Part shown: piece after piece, positions 13,033 to 24,727 of the stretch | How the letters are laid out: every line of letters starts with the position of its first letter | Numbering within the stretch: position 1 is the first letter of the stretch | Source: Chlorokybus atmophyticus | Taxonomy: Eukaryota; Streptophyta; Chlorokybophyceae; Chlorokybales; Chlorokybaceae | Length of the DNA stretch: 49,580 bases | Assembly: GCA_009103225.1 (NCBI GenBank) | Contig: RHPI01002112.1 | Location: forward strand, 397,054-446,633 | Reading direction: 5' to 3' | Translations under genes and position numbers: made by a program | The notes under the pieces: generated by a model | Databases searched by the model: none | The model's input: only the letters and a program-made list of their open reading frames with translations | What the model was told of the DNA's origin: nothing

Positions 13033-13831
13033 GATGTTATTGCCACACGCTTACCATTTTAAGCCAGCTTGTACATAGGTATTTGAGTAAAACTTCAACT
13101 ACCCAAACTAGTATTAACGAACATCCAAATACTACACAAATACACCTTGACACTACAAGTGCAATTTAATAACTACCAACTTTTGATGCTATCAATTGCT
13201 TAACCTCTGTGCACAGCATGCCATTCATGCCTCATATGCATGACAATCATATTTTTTATAATTCATGTATATGCAATTTTATACCTTGTGTAAATCATGC
13301 GCATACGCTGACATGCATTGGCACAAATGGATGATGTTGTGCAAGTGTTTTCATAACTTGCATCAATGAATACATGCAAGCGCGGGCCAATAGGAGCCTA
13401 GTATTTGCCTTCAGAGCAACATGTGATTTAAAATTCCTAGCTTGTTTGATTGCTCCAAGCTTGCTCACCTCTCTGTTGATGCTACTCATTAAGCGCTTAG
13501 AGGCCCACAAGCACCATCTTACCACCAAGCATCGCTGTAACGAATGTGTGAACAAATCTAAGCTATATATAGGTATGCTGCTAACACCGAATGCCCAATG
13601 GCACTGCCCATTGAAAGTCTATAGCTCAAAACCATATCAACAGATTGCATGGCCAGTCCAATGGCAGATCTGACACTAGGATAACTACATCACTACGTTC
13701 TTGCATCAATCATTCCCTTCTACAAATACAGTACGAAGCCTATGTGCCGAAACATGGTCCATAGTGCTAATTTGGTTTGAAAGTCACTGCAGAGGTCTAG
13801 CCTCTCTTTCTTGAGAACTACATACATACTA

Positions 13832-16280
13832 TCAGCTTAGCTGACCACAATTGACAATCACAGCATGGCCTGTAGGTGGACCGTTGGGATTGGCCAGCTT
13901 GTTTATCTCTTCTGCAACGCTGAAGCCTTCGACCTATGCAAACAAGCAATCTCAGCTCCACGTACTTGCATGGTATACCAGTGCTGTAATGTCGGTGAAA
14001 CTTTGCATGCAGCAATGCACATGAATGACGCATTTCAAGCGCAGCTTTCAGCAGCTGACCACTGCTCCAAAAATGGTGTAATGGCCATCCAGGTGCGGTG
14101 CTGGCGCCATCACAATGCTAAAATGGGAGCCATTTGTGTCAGGGCCCATGTTGGCCATGGATAACAGCCCTTTCTGCAGCAAGAAAGCACAACCAATCAG
14201 CAACTTGTATTGCGGTCTTTCCTTGCTGACGCGAGCAAACACACGGCATCACTTAAGACAAGCACACTTTCGCCAGTACTCAGCCATCACCAATGCGCCA
14301 TACATACAGATGATGCAGGACCGACAACCATCACACACACGCGCACAAGTATCCACATGAGCCGTTAACTGGTACTTGCCCTGTCGTGTTTTAGTTGGAG
14401 CCCTCCCGGGTCATCCTTGAAAAGTCCGCCATATACAGACTCCGTGCCAGCACCAGTCTGGTCAATGAATTGGTCTATGATGCGGTAGAATTCTTTGCCC
14501 TTGAAGTGGTATGGCTGCCCAGCGCCTTCACGCCCGGGCTCGTTGGGCACTGTGCCTTTCTCACCTTGACAAGCAGAAGGACTCATCAGATGAAGGCACA
14601 TACAACATGATGTGCGACTACACGGGGACACATGCCTAGACAACCCAACAGTATGTTTGTGGCAATCGCTTGAGGCCGTGAGGAGGGACTCACCAGTACA
14701 CAGAGCCCGGAAGTTCTCAGCCGCTCTTGGTGACTGTGCAGTGTCAACATGTAAGTGCATGATTAGCGCAGATGAAATGGGCACCTGGGCAACAGCTCAT
14801 CACAGCTCGACGCTCTTACAATGTCTGTATACAACTCAAAGACGATCCTTCCAATAGGCTTCCCGTTGATCTCGATGTCAAAGTATGTTCTGAGCCGCAC
14901 CTGAACCTGCGAGCTCTGCAGGCTGCTGTCCTTGGCTGGCACAGAAACGGTGTTTGCATCTGCACTAATCGCTTGTTGTGTAACTAGTGACAGCGATTGA
15001 GCAGGCCGGTTGGAAGCAGTCTCATCCACAGAGGCCGCATCGACGAGCTCATCAACTGCCTTATGTTTGCCTGCTCCATCGCCCTCGTCCTGCTCTTCCT
15101 CCTCCTCATCTTCGGGCTCATCACCTGTAATGTTTGCCATCGAAACCCCACCTTGCTCTGCCTCATCACTGTCAGCTTCGTCTTCATCATCTTTGTGTGT
15201 GCATTATACGTAGTTAGCGGCAGAGTAGCCACCGAAACTCACAATATAAACCAAAAGCATGAACCGCACCATCATCCGCGTCATCGATGTCAACTGCATC
15301 ATCATCGTTGTCGTCATCATTGTCCGCATCATCAGCCTCCTCAGACTGCGGCTTCAGTGCATCGTACTCTAGGTCGGCGGTTGTTGCATCCGCAGTGCCC
15401 AGTGCATGTTTGATGTGCTCGGTGTTTAACTCAATTGCACCCTTGGATGTGCCAAGTTGACCATCCTTTTGTCCCTGCAGACTTGCAAGTTGGAAAAGGC
15501 TGCTTGCAGCTCTATGCAATGCAGAGCACTCACGAAAGTCCACAGACAAAGTCGTATGTGTGCGCGTGGGGGTGCGCATGCACGTGCGTGTGAGTGCGTG
15601 CGTGCGTACGAGCGTATGTCTGCGCAGCAGCAGTTTGATGCAGCGCACGTGTGTGCATGTGTGGGTGTGTACGCGCGTGTGTAGATTAATGCAAAGTAGG
15701 AGGTCAAGCACATGGCAGAACAACTGCATTCTTTCGCTTCTGCAAACAGCAATGCGGTACAGCGCTACACCTGCTTTATTGACATGGCCAGCAGGGCGTC
15801 ATGCTGCTCATGCAACCCTCCCTGGCCGCCCGAGAAGTCGTCAATCCCTTTCGGTCTTCCTGACGCAGAATTGGACGCACATCATGATGGGCAAACACGT
15901 TCGTGCAAAGACTACTACTTGGTGGACGCTAATGATCTTCTAAGCATCCAGGTCAAGAACTGACCAAGCCAACTTGCGATTAAGTCTAATCAGCTTACAT
16001 GCAACCGTGTTGTGGGGCAAGGTTTGAGTGTGGGCGAAGCATGGTTACGCTTACCTACAAGCGGGCTAGCGACAACATGACATGAACGAACGGTGTGCAA
16101 AGAGCAACAACAGTCAGAATGTGGTTGGCACGTACCTGTTTGCTCCTGCAAGCGTTGGGCCCTGCCTCGCAGTGTGACAATGCCAGCCAGTAGCAGCAGC
16201 AGAACCGTCCCAGCAGCTGCGGCTGCCCCCGCAGCAGAAGGGTAGTTCCGCCTTGCACGGCTTAGCCTGAAGTTTGCCAT
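13832..16280 (-). CDS. membrane-anchored divergent cyclophilin (peptidyl-prolyl isomerase fold)
   Basis: Eight exons join in phase: 16280-16136, 15859-15771, 15528-15270, 15190-14820, 14733-14694, 14564-14380, 14173-14060 and 13933-13832, giving 434 residues ending in TGA. A basic N-terminus (RARRNYPS) precedes one hydrophobic segment (about 18-37), as in a type II membrane protein, so the rest probably faces the ER or Golgi lumen. Residues about 130-200 are very acidic (runs of D/E). The cyclophilin domain fills about 263-434 ([23 protein letters not shown]). Arg and Phe of the usual active site remain (YRIIDQF), but the Gln/Phe of QFF are His/Ser (SHFSI), the cyclosporin-binding Trp is His (PHLDG) and the next His is Tyr, so isomerase activity may be weak. 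Intron 6 has a GC donor (AGG|GCAAGT). Intron 2 is CA-rich. Confidence 0.88.
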
Positions 16281-16590
16281 GTAGCGTGCACTGTTTGTGT
16301 TTGCGATTCACTGACCAGACCACGCAGGCGTTCAGGGGGTGATCAGGCTAGACCAGGCCAGGCTGCGCAAAGCGCCTCGCCGGCAGTTGCCGGTCAGGCT
16401 CGCAAGCGGCGGCATGGCAACAGTTACAGGGGACAAGCGCAGCCGCCGACACCGCCGCTGACATCAACAGTCACATAAGCTGACTTGAACCAGCCAAGCT
16501 GCGACAGCATCGCGGCAGTCAGCCAGGCCAGGCCAGGCCAGGCCGGCCCGCGCAGGGCCAGCGAGGGGTTGTTGGGCGGCAGGCTCAGCT
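16281..16590. promoter_or_regulatory. shared 310-bp bidirectional promoter
   Basis: The start codons of the cyclophilin (16280, -) and the EDEM mannosidase (16591, +) are only 310 bp apart. The region is GC-rich and has tandem CCAGG units at about 16522-16543. A CCACG word (half of the animal ER-stress element) occurs near 16320, but I see no CCAAT at the required spacing, so an unfolded-protein-response element is not demonstrated. Confidence 0.6.
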
Positions 16591-19500
16591 ATGCGGGGCC
16601 CCGCCATAGCGGCGGCATTTGTGGTCGTCGCATGGCTGGCGACGTCATGGACGCTGGCAGCAGCCATGAGCACGGCTGAGGCGCTGACGCTGCGTGAAGA
16701 GGTGAGAAGCAAGCCGCGTGAGCATTATGCCGAGCGTATTGCCAGTGCAAACTGCCAATACAAGAGCAGGTGTGTCTCGCTGCTAGTACACGAGCATTTT
16801 GCTGCACTAACGCCTTCAAGCTGGCAGTCATGCTTCTTCAACAACGTAGCCTACAACATGCGTGCTGCGTGCAACTTGCGTTTCCTGAACAAGACTGGCA
16901 AGCAGTGGTAGACCGCGTGCTGGCTTCGCCACAAGGACTGCTAGCTAGAATGTAGTATGTCTCGTTGAACCGCTGTCTCGCTGTACCACACAAGGATTGA
17001 GCTAGCATGCTGCTAGCAAACATGTTCACATGCCCAAACCTCACCTATTCGACATCCAAATGGCAGTCATTTGCACGACACGCGTGTTGGCAGCGTGGTG
17101 ACAGCGTTGTGCTTGCTCATCTTTTGTTGTTGATTTGTCATGCAAGCTTGTGCAATTTGCTTCGTTGGAGTTGTACCCCCCTTTGAACATATATCTAAGG
17201 AGCCCTGGCCACCAGGTCAGGGGCATGTTCTACCATGGCTTCAATGGCTACATGCGCTATGCTTTTCCGCGCGATGAGCTGCTGCCGCTTTCGTGCACTG
17301 GTGTTGACACGCTGGGTGGCTACTCGCTCACGCTGGTTGACTCACTGGACACTCTTGCTCTGCTTGGTAAGCGTTAGCACAACAATACATGCACATGCCA
17401 TGCTTGGATTGGTGTAGGCATGCTCGCATCTGAATGGGATTGTCTTGCGCAGGTGACAAGGATGAGTTCTCTCGTGCTGTCATGTGGCTGTCTCACAATC
17501 TTCGCTTTGATCGCAACGCGACGGTTTCAGTGTTTGAAACCAACATTCGCGTGCTGGGAGGACTGCTGTCAGCTCACATTCTAGCAAGTGATGCCGCAAC
17601 AGGGTGCGAAGCTGATTGGTTTCTCAATTTGACACGTATGAAGTTGCTTACAACAAATGTTGGTATGGGCGAGAGCCTTAATCCTTGCCCTGCTGTTGGA
17701 CCTGATGCAAGTTTACAATGCATAGTTTTGGCACAATTGTAGCCTTCAGCACGGATGACTTACTGGAGCTTCAGTAGTAATTGTGGAAACAATTGATGCA
17801 TACAGGATGCGTGTAGAGGGCTATGAGGGACAGCTGTTGACACTGGCCGCGGATCTTGGGCAGCGCCTGTTGCGAGCCTTTGAAACGCCAACGGGTAGGT
17901 TAACCCACAGTTTATGCTGGAGTCGTCCGGCTGTTTGCACACGTACACAACTTCCTCCACAGGTATACCATACGGCAGTGTCAATCTGCTGCATGGAGTG
18001 CCGCATGGAGAGACGCCCATCACATCAACAGCTGGTGGGGGGACAATGTTGCTGGAGTTGGGCATGCTTTCGCGATTGACGGGTAACACACAGGGTCAAA
18101 TGTCACATTGTGCCTCACTGGACACGCTTTACTTGGTCATGCAGCGTTGATCGTCGTTGCAACTTTCAACTCATCATCGCGCAGGCAATACTGCATTTGA
18201 GACCGCAGCACGACGCGCATCCCGTGGTTTGTGGTCGCGCCGCTCGCGGTTGGGACTCGTTGGAGCGCACATTGACGTACGCACCGGCGAGTGGACGCAT
18301 CGCGATGCAGGGATCGGGACAAGTGTGGACTCGTTTTACGAATACCTCATCAAGGGGCATGTGCTGTTGGGCGACCATGAGTACCTGCATACATTCCGGC
18401 AGGTAGGGCAACGGCGCATGATAATCTCTCGAGACATGCTTTTTCCACACCAAGCGAGTCTGTCAATTGGTGACTGAGCAGGTGCAACCATGTGCAACGC
18501 TGGCCACATTGCTGTTGCATGCGTGCAGGCATACAAAGCTGTGGCAGGGCACCTGCACCGGGATCCATGGTATGTGGAGGTCAACATGCACAGCGGTGTG
18601 CTTGTATGGCCCCTCTTCAACAGCCTTCAGGCGTTCTGGCCTGGCCTTCAGGTGCCAGCACACGCCGTGGTGGCATCGCTACTTGTTTCCAGAAGTGCAG
18701 ACTGTTTAACTACAAAGCACCTTGCACGACACTTCTTCATGCAACGTTCATGGCCTGTTGTCATGCCTCGTTCTCAACAATGGCGCAGGTTCTGGCTGGA
18801 GATGTGGAGCCAGCTGTTCGTACTCACAGAGCATTCTCTTCAGTGCTTCGCCACTTTGGTTTTACACCCGAGGTAATCATTGCATTGAGGCTAGCAACCA
18901 CATGCATATGCTTTAGTACACCAACTCATGTATCGCCATTGCCGGCTTGCAGGGATTCAACCTCGCAACGTTCACTGTTCAACCTGGACAAAAGGGTCAT
19001 CCCTTGCGGCCTGAACTTGCTGAAAGTGCGTACTTGTTGTATACCGCTACACAGGACCCTGAGTACCTAGAGGTAACTTGTTCCAGTGCCGTATGATCCC
19101 AGTCATAAGCAAAACATGGGAATATGGCATGTTTTTATGTGACGCGTAGTGAGTCGTACCTGTGACTTTGTCTCTAGTATGAACCACGGCAACCACGCCC
19201 TTTATTAGCTTAAACATCAACCACGTGATATAGCAAGAGTGCTTGTTTGTGTGCAGGTTGGGCGCGCAATCGTGTCTTCGCTGCAGACACGTGCCAAATC
19301 GCGGTGTGGGTATGCAGCACTGCTGGATGTCGAAACGCATGAGCAGGTTGGTGCACACACTTGATGCATTGAGTGGCATCTGCTGTGTACTTTGGTTTCT
19401 GTGCCGCAAGCCCAAGGCCAGACGCGTACATCGAACGCAGGTTGATCATATGGAGTCCTTTTTTCTGGCAGAGACGGTGAAGTACCTTTGGCTTCTTTTT

Positions 19501-20866
19501 GACGGCAAGGGCAGACTGTGGTCTAAATAGATGGATACATGTACACTTCCTAGTAAAGTTATGGCTGACGGGCGACCCTGTTTGATAGGTGCTGTGGGTG
19601 GAAACAATCTGATTGAGACTGGTCCATATCCGTACGTGTTCAGCACTGAAGGTCATTACTTCCCAATTACCAATCGTACGGCTTGGATCACTGCACCAGA
19701 TGTGTGCCCGTCAGGTGAGGGATGCTGTGTGCGTCAAGACTGCTGTATGTTTAAGCATTTACATACAAATGTCAAGATTGCCTAGGTTGTTTCATTGCTT
19801 GTAACTGCATGATTGCGTAACCGGCACATTGAACATGTTGTTATAAACATTCGAAATATCTGTGCTACAGCACGTGCGTCGCCACCAGCCGTGCGAATGG
19901 ATTATGCTGAAAATGCCAACATGCGTCCTGGCAAGTGTTCGCGATTATCTTATGCACGCCAGCTCACCATAGAGGCAAGACTGGCTTCATGCTTGGTCGG
20001 GCGTACCAAAGTGTTGGCACAGCGTCAAGTATGGGTGCTGTATGACTTGTCTGACTCCGAGTTTATTGTTTATGTTAGGACTCCCATTTACCGCCTTCGG
20101 TACATGAGCAACGTCAACGCCGTGCACGTCAACGACAGTCCACTCGAAGGCAAGTGGCTTCGGGGGCCAGCTGTATCGATTGAGTTTTGCAGCATTATGT
20201 TGACCGCTGTGCCAACAGCAGTACGGGTCCTGTGCATGCAACAGGTTCTGATAGTATGTGTTCGCAGGGACTCTGAGGGTTCAGAAGCTACCATCCATGA
20301 GAACCCGCTTGCAAAGGAGATGGAGGAAGCTGCTGCACGCGCTGCTGCTGAGACGAGCGGCAGCCTGCGCATTCAAGTATGTCTGATCTGGCTCGTTGCG
20401 TTCCTGCTTTGCTACGCGGCGGCTTGATGAGCCTTGGGCGCGCAAGCCAGGTTGCCGTGCTTCAGCGGGCTCATTGAATGCTGGCACGTGGCAACACGCA
20501 TGCCTGCCGACATGACGTGCGTGTCAGTACTGTCAAGGGGGAGTTGTCAACCAGCCTTCTGTGCTGTGCGCTTGCATTTGGCAGCTCAAAGACGGACAGA
20601 TCATCGTGTTATCCGATACCAGCAGCAGGAGCAACAGCGCCACTCTGGAAGTGATACAGGGCATTCTGCAAGATCAAGCATTTACTGCACATCTCAATGC
20701 TGCAGCGCAAAAGAGTCATGACACGCAGACTCAAGATGCAACCAACATCCATCAGCAGCCGCCCATGTTCATTTACATAAATGAGCAAGACGTTGACAGG
20801 CCAACCGGGCATGGTGAAAAGCGTCCGCGCGTGTGCCCGAACAAGCCTGCATGGCCGCCTGTTTAA
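16591..20866 (+). CDS. EDEM-type GH47 alpha-1,2-mannosidase of ER-associated degradation
   Basis: The family trims mannose from misfolded glycoproteins in the ER lumen and routes them to degradation. Sixteen exons join in phase to 670 residues: 16591-16701, 17216-17366, 17453-17603, 17806-17894, 17963-18082, 18185-18402, 18529-18651, 18789-18872, 18953-19072, 19257-19346, 19441-19504, 19589-19714, 19871-19974, 20079-20149, 20268-20376, 20585-20866. Residues 1-25 form a signal peptide. The GH47 domain fills about 38-470, with [27 protein letters not shown] (catalytic Glu), [28 protein letters not shown] and the calcium-site STEGH. Conserved Cys occur in LPLSC and RCGY. Exons 1-12 are firm. The C-terminal exons 13-16 (residues about 483-670) are less certain and hold no known domain. 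Three introns (after 19504, 19974 and 20149) use GC donors. The nearest relatives by motif are plant EDEM-like mannosidases. Confidence 0.93.
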
Positions 20867-23621
20867 ACTTGCATCTCGATTAGTTGAAGCAACATGGCTT
20901 GCACAGTGCCAACGACCAATGGGAATGGCCCAAGACAGGTTTGTGAGTGCATCCGCTTATGGTTGTTTGCCCTTGCAACAAGTTGTGTTGCTGCCATGTA
21001 GAAACCTTTTGGCATAAATGTCTAACCATTGATTGTCTGCAGGGGTGATTGTCTGCAGGGGACAGCCATGGCCTGGATGCAAACCGGATATTTGCTCTTA
21101 CATTAACATTGTAGCTTGACCTGAAATTCCTGCGTGATACATACCGTAATACATACCTCGTTCACAATTATCTTGTCATCAAAGAGCAGGCCCTCCTCCC
21201 TTGTTTTATGCAATGGGCATGCTTGTCACATCATAAAAGCATACGCGCTTAGATGCGCGACGCCTGACTTGTTGATAGCACCAATGTGTTTGATACTGTC
21301 AGATCAACATGTGTTGACAGCTGTGCGACATATTATGGATTGGTAGCGGTTGGTGACAATGCAACCCAGCTTGTTACATTAGTTGAATCTCGTACTTAAT
21401 TGAAAATGCTCGGCACTAGCTTTGTACCCATGATATATTGCAATCAACAATGTATCCACAAAGACAAGCACGCACTCGCACGCGCTTCTAAAGCGCGACG
21501 AGCGGCTTTGTGTTGTTACCCATGTCATGTTGTAATTATCTCATCAACTATGCCACGTATGCATGTTTTGTAGTGACCAATAATATCTTATTCATAAAAG
21601 CGTTCCCAACACCTTTGTAGCGAAGCGTTGCTATGGCTATAAGCTCGTATACATATACATTGTAGGGCCAGCAAGGCGGGGCAACGGAAGCAAAGCGGCA
21701 CAATTTCCATTACTACCGTGACCTACTAGCTCATAAAGAGCTTACTACAAAAGTCAGATGCGTTATGCAAGTTCTTTCCTTATTGCTGATCTCATTTTAC
21801 ATGTGCAATATGTGATTTAATATGCTTAGCTGCTCTCCCATCACTTTAATGGTTACATGTGAGTTTTACTTGCTGCAAAGCATGCATGCGTGCTTTGCAT
21901 CACTACTATGACTTGTACCTTACACATGTGTTTACATGATGGTAGGCCTAGCACTGGTCCTCGAAATTGGCTAGATTCATCGCGATTGCGTGCATGGTGG
22001 GATCGCAATGCACAAGCCAGGGTGCAACATCTTGTGTGATGATGCAACGAGCAGGTACAGGTCACTCGTCGCGCAAGCGTCTGTGGAACTAGACCCAACT
22101 AGTCCCCAATCAGTCCCCCTTGCTTGTGGTCACTGACAACGTGTCAGGTTCTGACCTCCTCAAGAAAACTGAGGATTCATCAATCATGCCAAGCAAAAGG
22201 CGCTGTGCCGCAAATCCGAGGTCACTGCCACAAAACTTCCGGCTGGCGTTTGCCTCTTCGCAGACTGTTCGAAGGTGGCAGTGTTGATTGTCTGGCAGGT
22301 GTAGGCCTAGACAGCGCCTAATGACGTTCTTTGGGGTGACTTGACACCCCTCATGTTAGCCGTGCTGTTTGTGGCCACAGATTGAACGTAGCAACTGCCG
22401 TTTGACAAGTTGACGCTGCGGAGGTGGTTGAAACTCGACTTGCTTGCTCCTTGCTTGCTTGCTCCTGGCAGTGTTGGGGCTGTGCAGTCGCTGCCAAGTC
22501 AACGAGTCAAATGACTTTGACGAAGCACTGTTCCTAGCATGCACATGTGGACCAGTTAGGCTGTGGACATACATCAGCAAAAGACCACTGTGGTCACTTA
22601 TGCTGATGAATGTCCACAGCTTTTGAATTGGAGTCTGTGGAGGCCCCATGAGGTTCCGCTAGTCATTGTACTGGCTAGGCCGGACGCTTCTGCGCGACGC
22701 CCAAAATATCCCTGAGCAGCCACCCAGCTGTCGAGATATTAGTACCGGTTGTAACCGGTGCACGCACGGCTTGGCGCCAGCTTCGGTATGTCCATAGACC
22801 GAAGTGTATCAGTTGCTCGACGGACACGCGAGTGTAACCATGACTTCCGCATCGGTCACTTTCAAGCAGCTTCTCTGACAAGCCTGGCACCCCTCATCCG
22901 TACAGGCTTAGTCAAGCCGGTTGATGGTAATCTGACGATGCGGAAGCAACGACATATGTCCCAAGTCGTGGCTTTTGACAGCCTTCACGCAGCGCCTGTT
23001 CAGTCGCTAAGCGGGGCTTGTCAGCAAACTAACGGCACACAGCTTATGGTTAAGGCGTTACTCAAGCGTTACTCACATGCCGTCTTACGTGCTACACTAA
23101 ATTGGTGTCGACCACGAAACTGGCAATCATGTTCAGCACTACCAGTGCAATGTGAATATGCGCACAGATACGGTTCTGGCAGGCTTGATACGCTGTGACG
23201 ATACGCCGTCAGTCCCTGACGGCGCATCGTCAGTGATTGGGCACCGTTGTGCAAAAGCTGCACAACTTCAAGTTGTCAACTTGTACAGTACGAGTACTGT
23301 ATCTCGCCTAACGGTGCTAAGCAGCTGTAAGGTGTCGCCGCCGGCTCGGCGGAGGCGCCGAGCAAAAACTCCGCTAAGAAGCCGCGTCAAGCGTGTTTGG
23401 CGACGTAACTGCTACACGCTGGGAGGTGTAACTGAGAGTTACGTCACAGCGCGCGGCGCGTGTACGAGCGCTTCTCTCCACTTCAACTCCAGGCCAGGCC
23501 AGGCCAGGTGACAGGCTTTAGGCTACAATTGCAAGAGCAGTACACTGTAAGGACAAGCACGGCATCGAAGTCGACCAGGCCAAAGATATTGCCGTCTCCG
23601 CCGCTGGCCAACATTGCATGC
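20867..23621. other. intergenic region
   Basis: About 2.75 kb separates the EDEM 3' end from the Ser-rich gene. A short direct repeat (ATTGTCTGCAGGG, twice) lies near 21030-21060. From about 22.8 kb the sequence becomes GC-richer and has small hairpins. Four CCAGG units occur at about 23492-23508, upstream of the next gene. No protein-like frame with splice signals was found. Confidence 0.5.
22561..22619. repeat. 19-bp inverted repeat with inner stem
   Basis: CTGTGGACATACATCAGCA (22561-22579) pairs with 22601-22619 with one mismatch, and the spacer itself contains a GACCAC/GTGGTC stem. It could form a long cruciform or RNA hairpin. Confidence 0.6.
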
Positions 23622-24727
23622 ATGAGGATCTGTGCGGCAGGCGTCATGGAAGCCGCGGGGGTCCCCTCCTCGTCCTCCTCAAATTTGGCCTCGGCAGCGG
23701 TCATCGTGGCTGCAGTCAGCAGCCCCGCTCACAGCCCCAGAGGCAAGGCCGCCCTCGCTGCCCGCCTCTGGCGACTCAACAGACCCATGGATTGCAACGA
23801 ACTCGAGGTCTTCTTCTTCAGCGCAGACACGCCTGGTATGTGGCCGTCTGTTTTATGTGGCTATACCCACTCTCATCTTATCACTAGTTCCAACAGCAGC
23901 ATTCCATCAACCTTGTCAGGAATTTGTCCCTTCTTGCTTATCTACTTGAGTTTTCTCGTGTGAACTCGAGTCGAGTGTTGAGTTGATGAGCCTGCTCAGT
24001 TGCATCTATCTATTTGCAACGTCTGCTTTGTAAGAGCGTTGCGTGTCCTGTATCCACCAGACACGTATTGGCATTCAGCAGTAGCAGCGCTCAGCAGCAG
24101 CGCTCAGTAGTAGCTCTCTTGCAGTACATCAAGAACCACTTGACGAGAGGTCTTGCCCATACACAACATAATGATTGAGTGGGTGTCAGTCCCTCTGTCT
24201 AAATCTTCTTCGCTGTCTTGCCAGGCACAAGCAGCTCCTCCTCTCAGCCAAACAGTCCAACGGCTAAGTCCCAAAGTAGCATCAGCAAAGGCTTCAGGCA
24301 GTCGCGGCGATCGCTACAGGCAATGCGCTCCCCCACCGTATCAGTCTCCTCCTCCTCAACATATTCTTCATACTCCTCACACTCCTCCGAAAGCTCGCCC
24401 TCGCCAACCCACTACGGCTCGCACTCGCCGGTCCGGCGCTCGACCTCAGCGCCAGCAGGTGTGGACTCCTTGAGCAAGCTCAACGCGCTGTCCTCGCCCT
24501 CGCCTTTGCCATCACCGTCGTCATCGGTGGTGTTGATGATGCGAGACGGGTGGGGCCTTCAGACCAAGCTGGACAGCAGTCCGGGTGCAGGTCATGAACA
24601 GCAGCAGCAACAACATCAACAAATACAGCTCTGGAGTAAAATCAGACCACGCAGCCGCACGCTGCGGCCGGGCCGGCGACGCAGCTGGCTTGCAACAAGC
24701 ATACAGAGGCTTCGCGATCTGCTATGA
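23622..24727 (+). CDS. Ser-rich low-complexity protein, family unknown
   Basis: Two exons, 23622-23835 and 24225-24727, join in phase (donor CTG|GTATGT, acceptor CCAG|GC) to about 238 residues. The protein starts MRICAAGVMEAAG, continues with Ala/Ser stretches, a short structured patch (MDCNELEVFFFSADTPG) and then long Ser/Pro tracts (SVSSSSTYSSYSSHSSESS) and a Gln run, ending basic. It looks largely disordered. The donor, the matching phase and the continuous Ser/Pro bias across the splice support the plus strand. The 3' end may be wrong, because another frame opens after about 24585. I assign no function. Confidence 0.45.

Larger units (their letters stand above)
10754..13831. other. intergenic region, TBC 5' side to cyclophilin 3' side
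   Basis: The part next to the TBC start (10760-11450) is GC-richer and includes a short proline-rich frame at 10959 (MTTTTPPRLPPPP) that I cannot support as a gene. From about 11550 the sequence is strongly AT-rich, with several palindromes near 12.9-13.03 kb. No other gene is visible. Confidence 0.5.

Noticed and set aside
16281-16590. ER-stress response element in the shared promoter
   Set aside because: Only a CCACG half was seen; the CCAAT part at the required spacing is absent.
17604-17742. Extension of EDEM exon 3 through [11 protein letters not shown]
   Set aside because: Ending at 17603 gives the plant-type sequence [15 protein letters not shown] in phase; the extension runs into a stop.
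23483-23704. Minus-strand frame with MTAAEAKFEEDEEGTPAAS
   Set aside because: Overlaps the plus-strand Ser-rich exon, which has matching splice phase and continuous composition across the intron.
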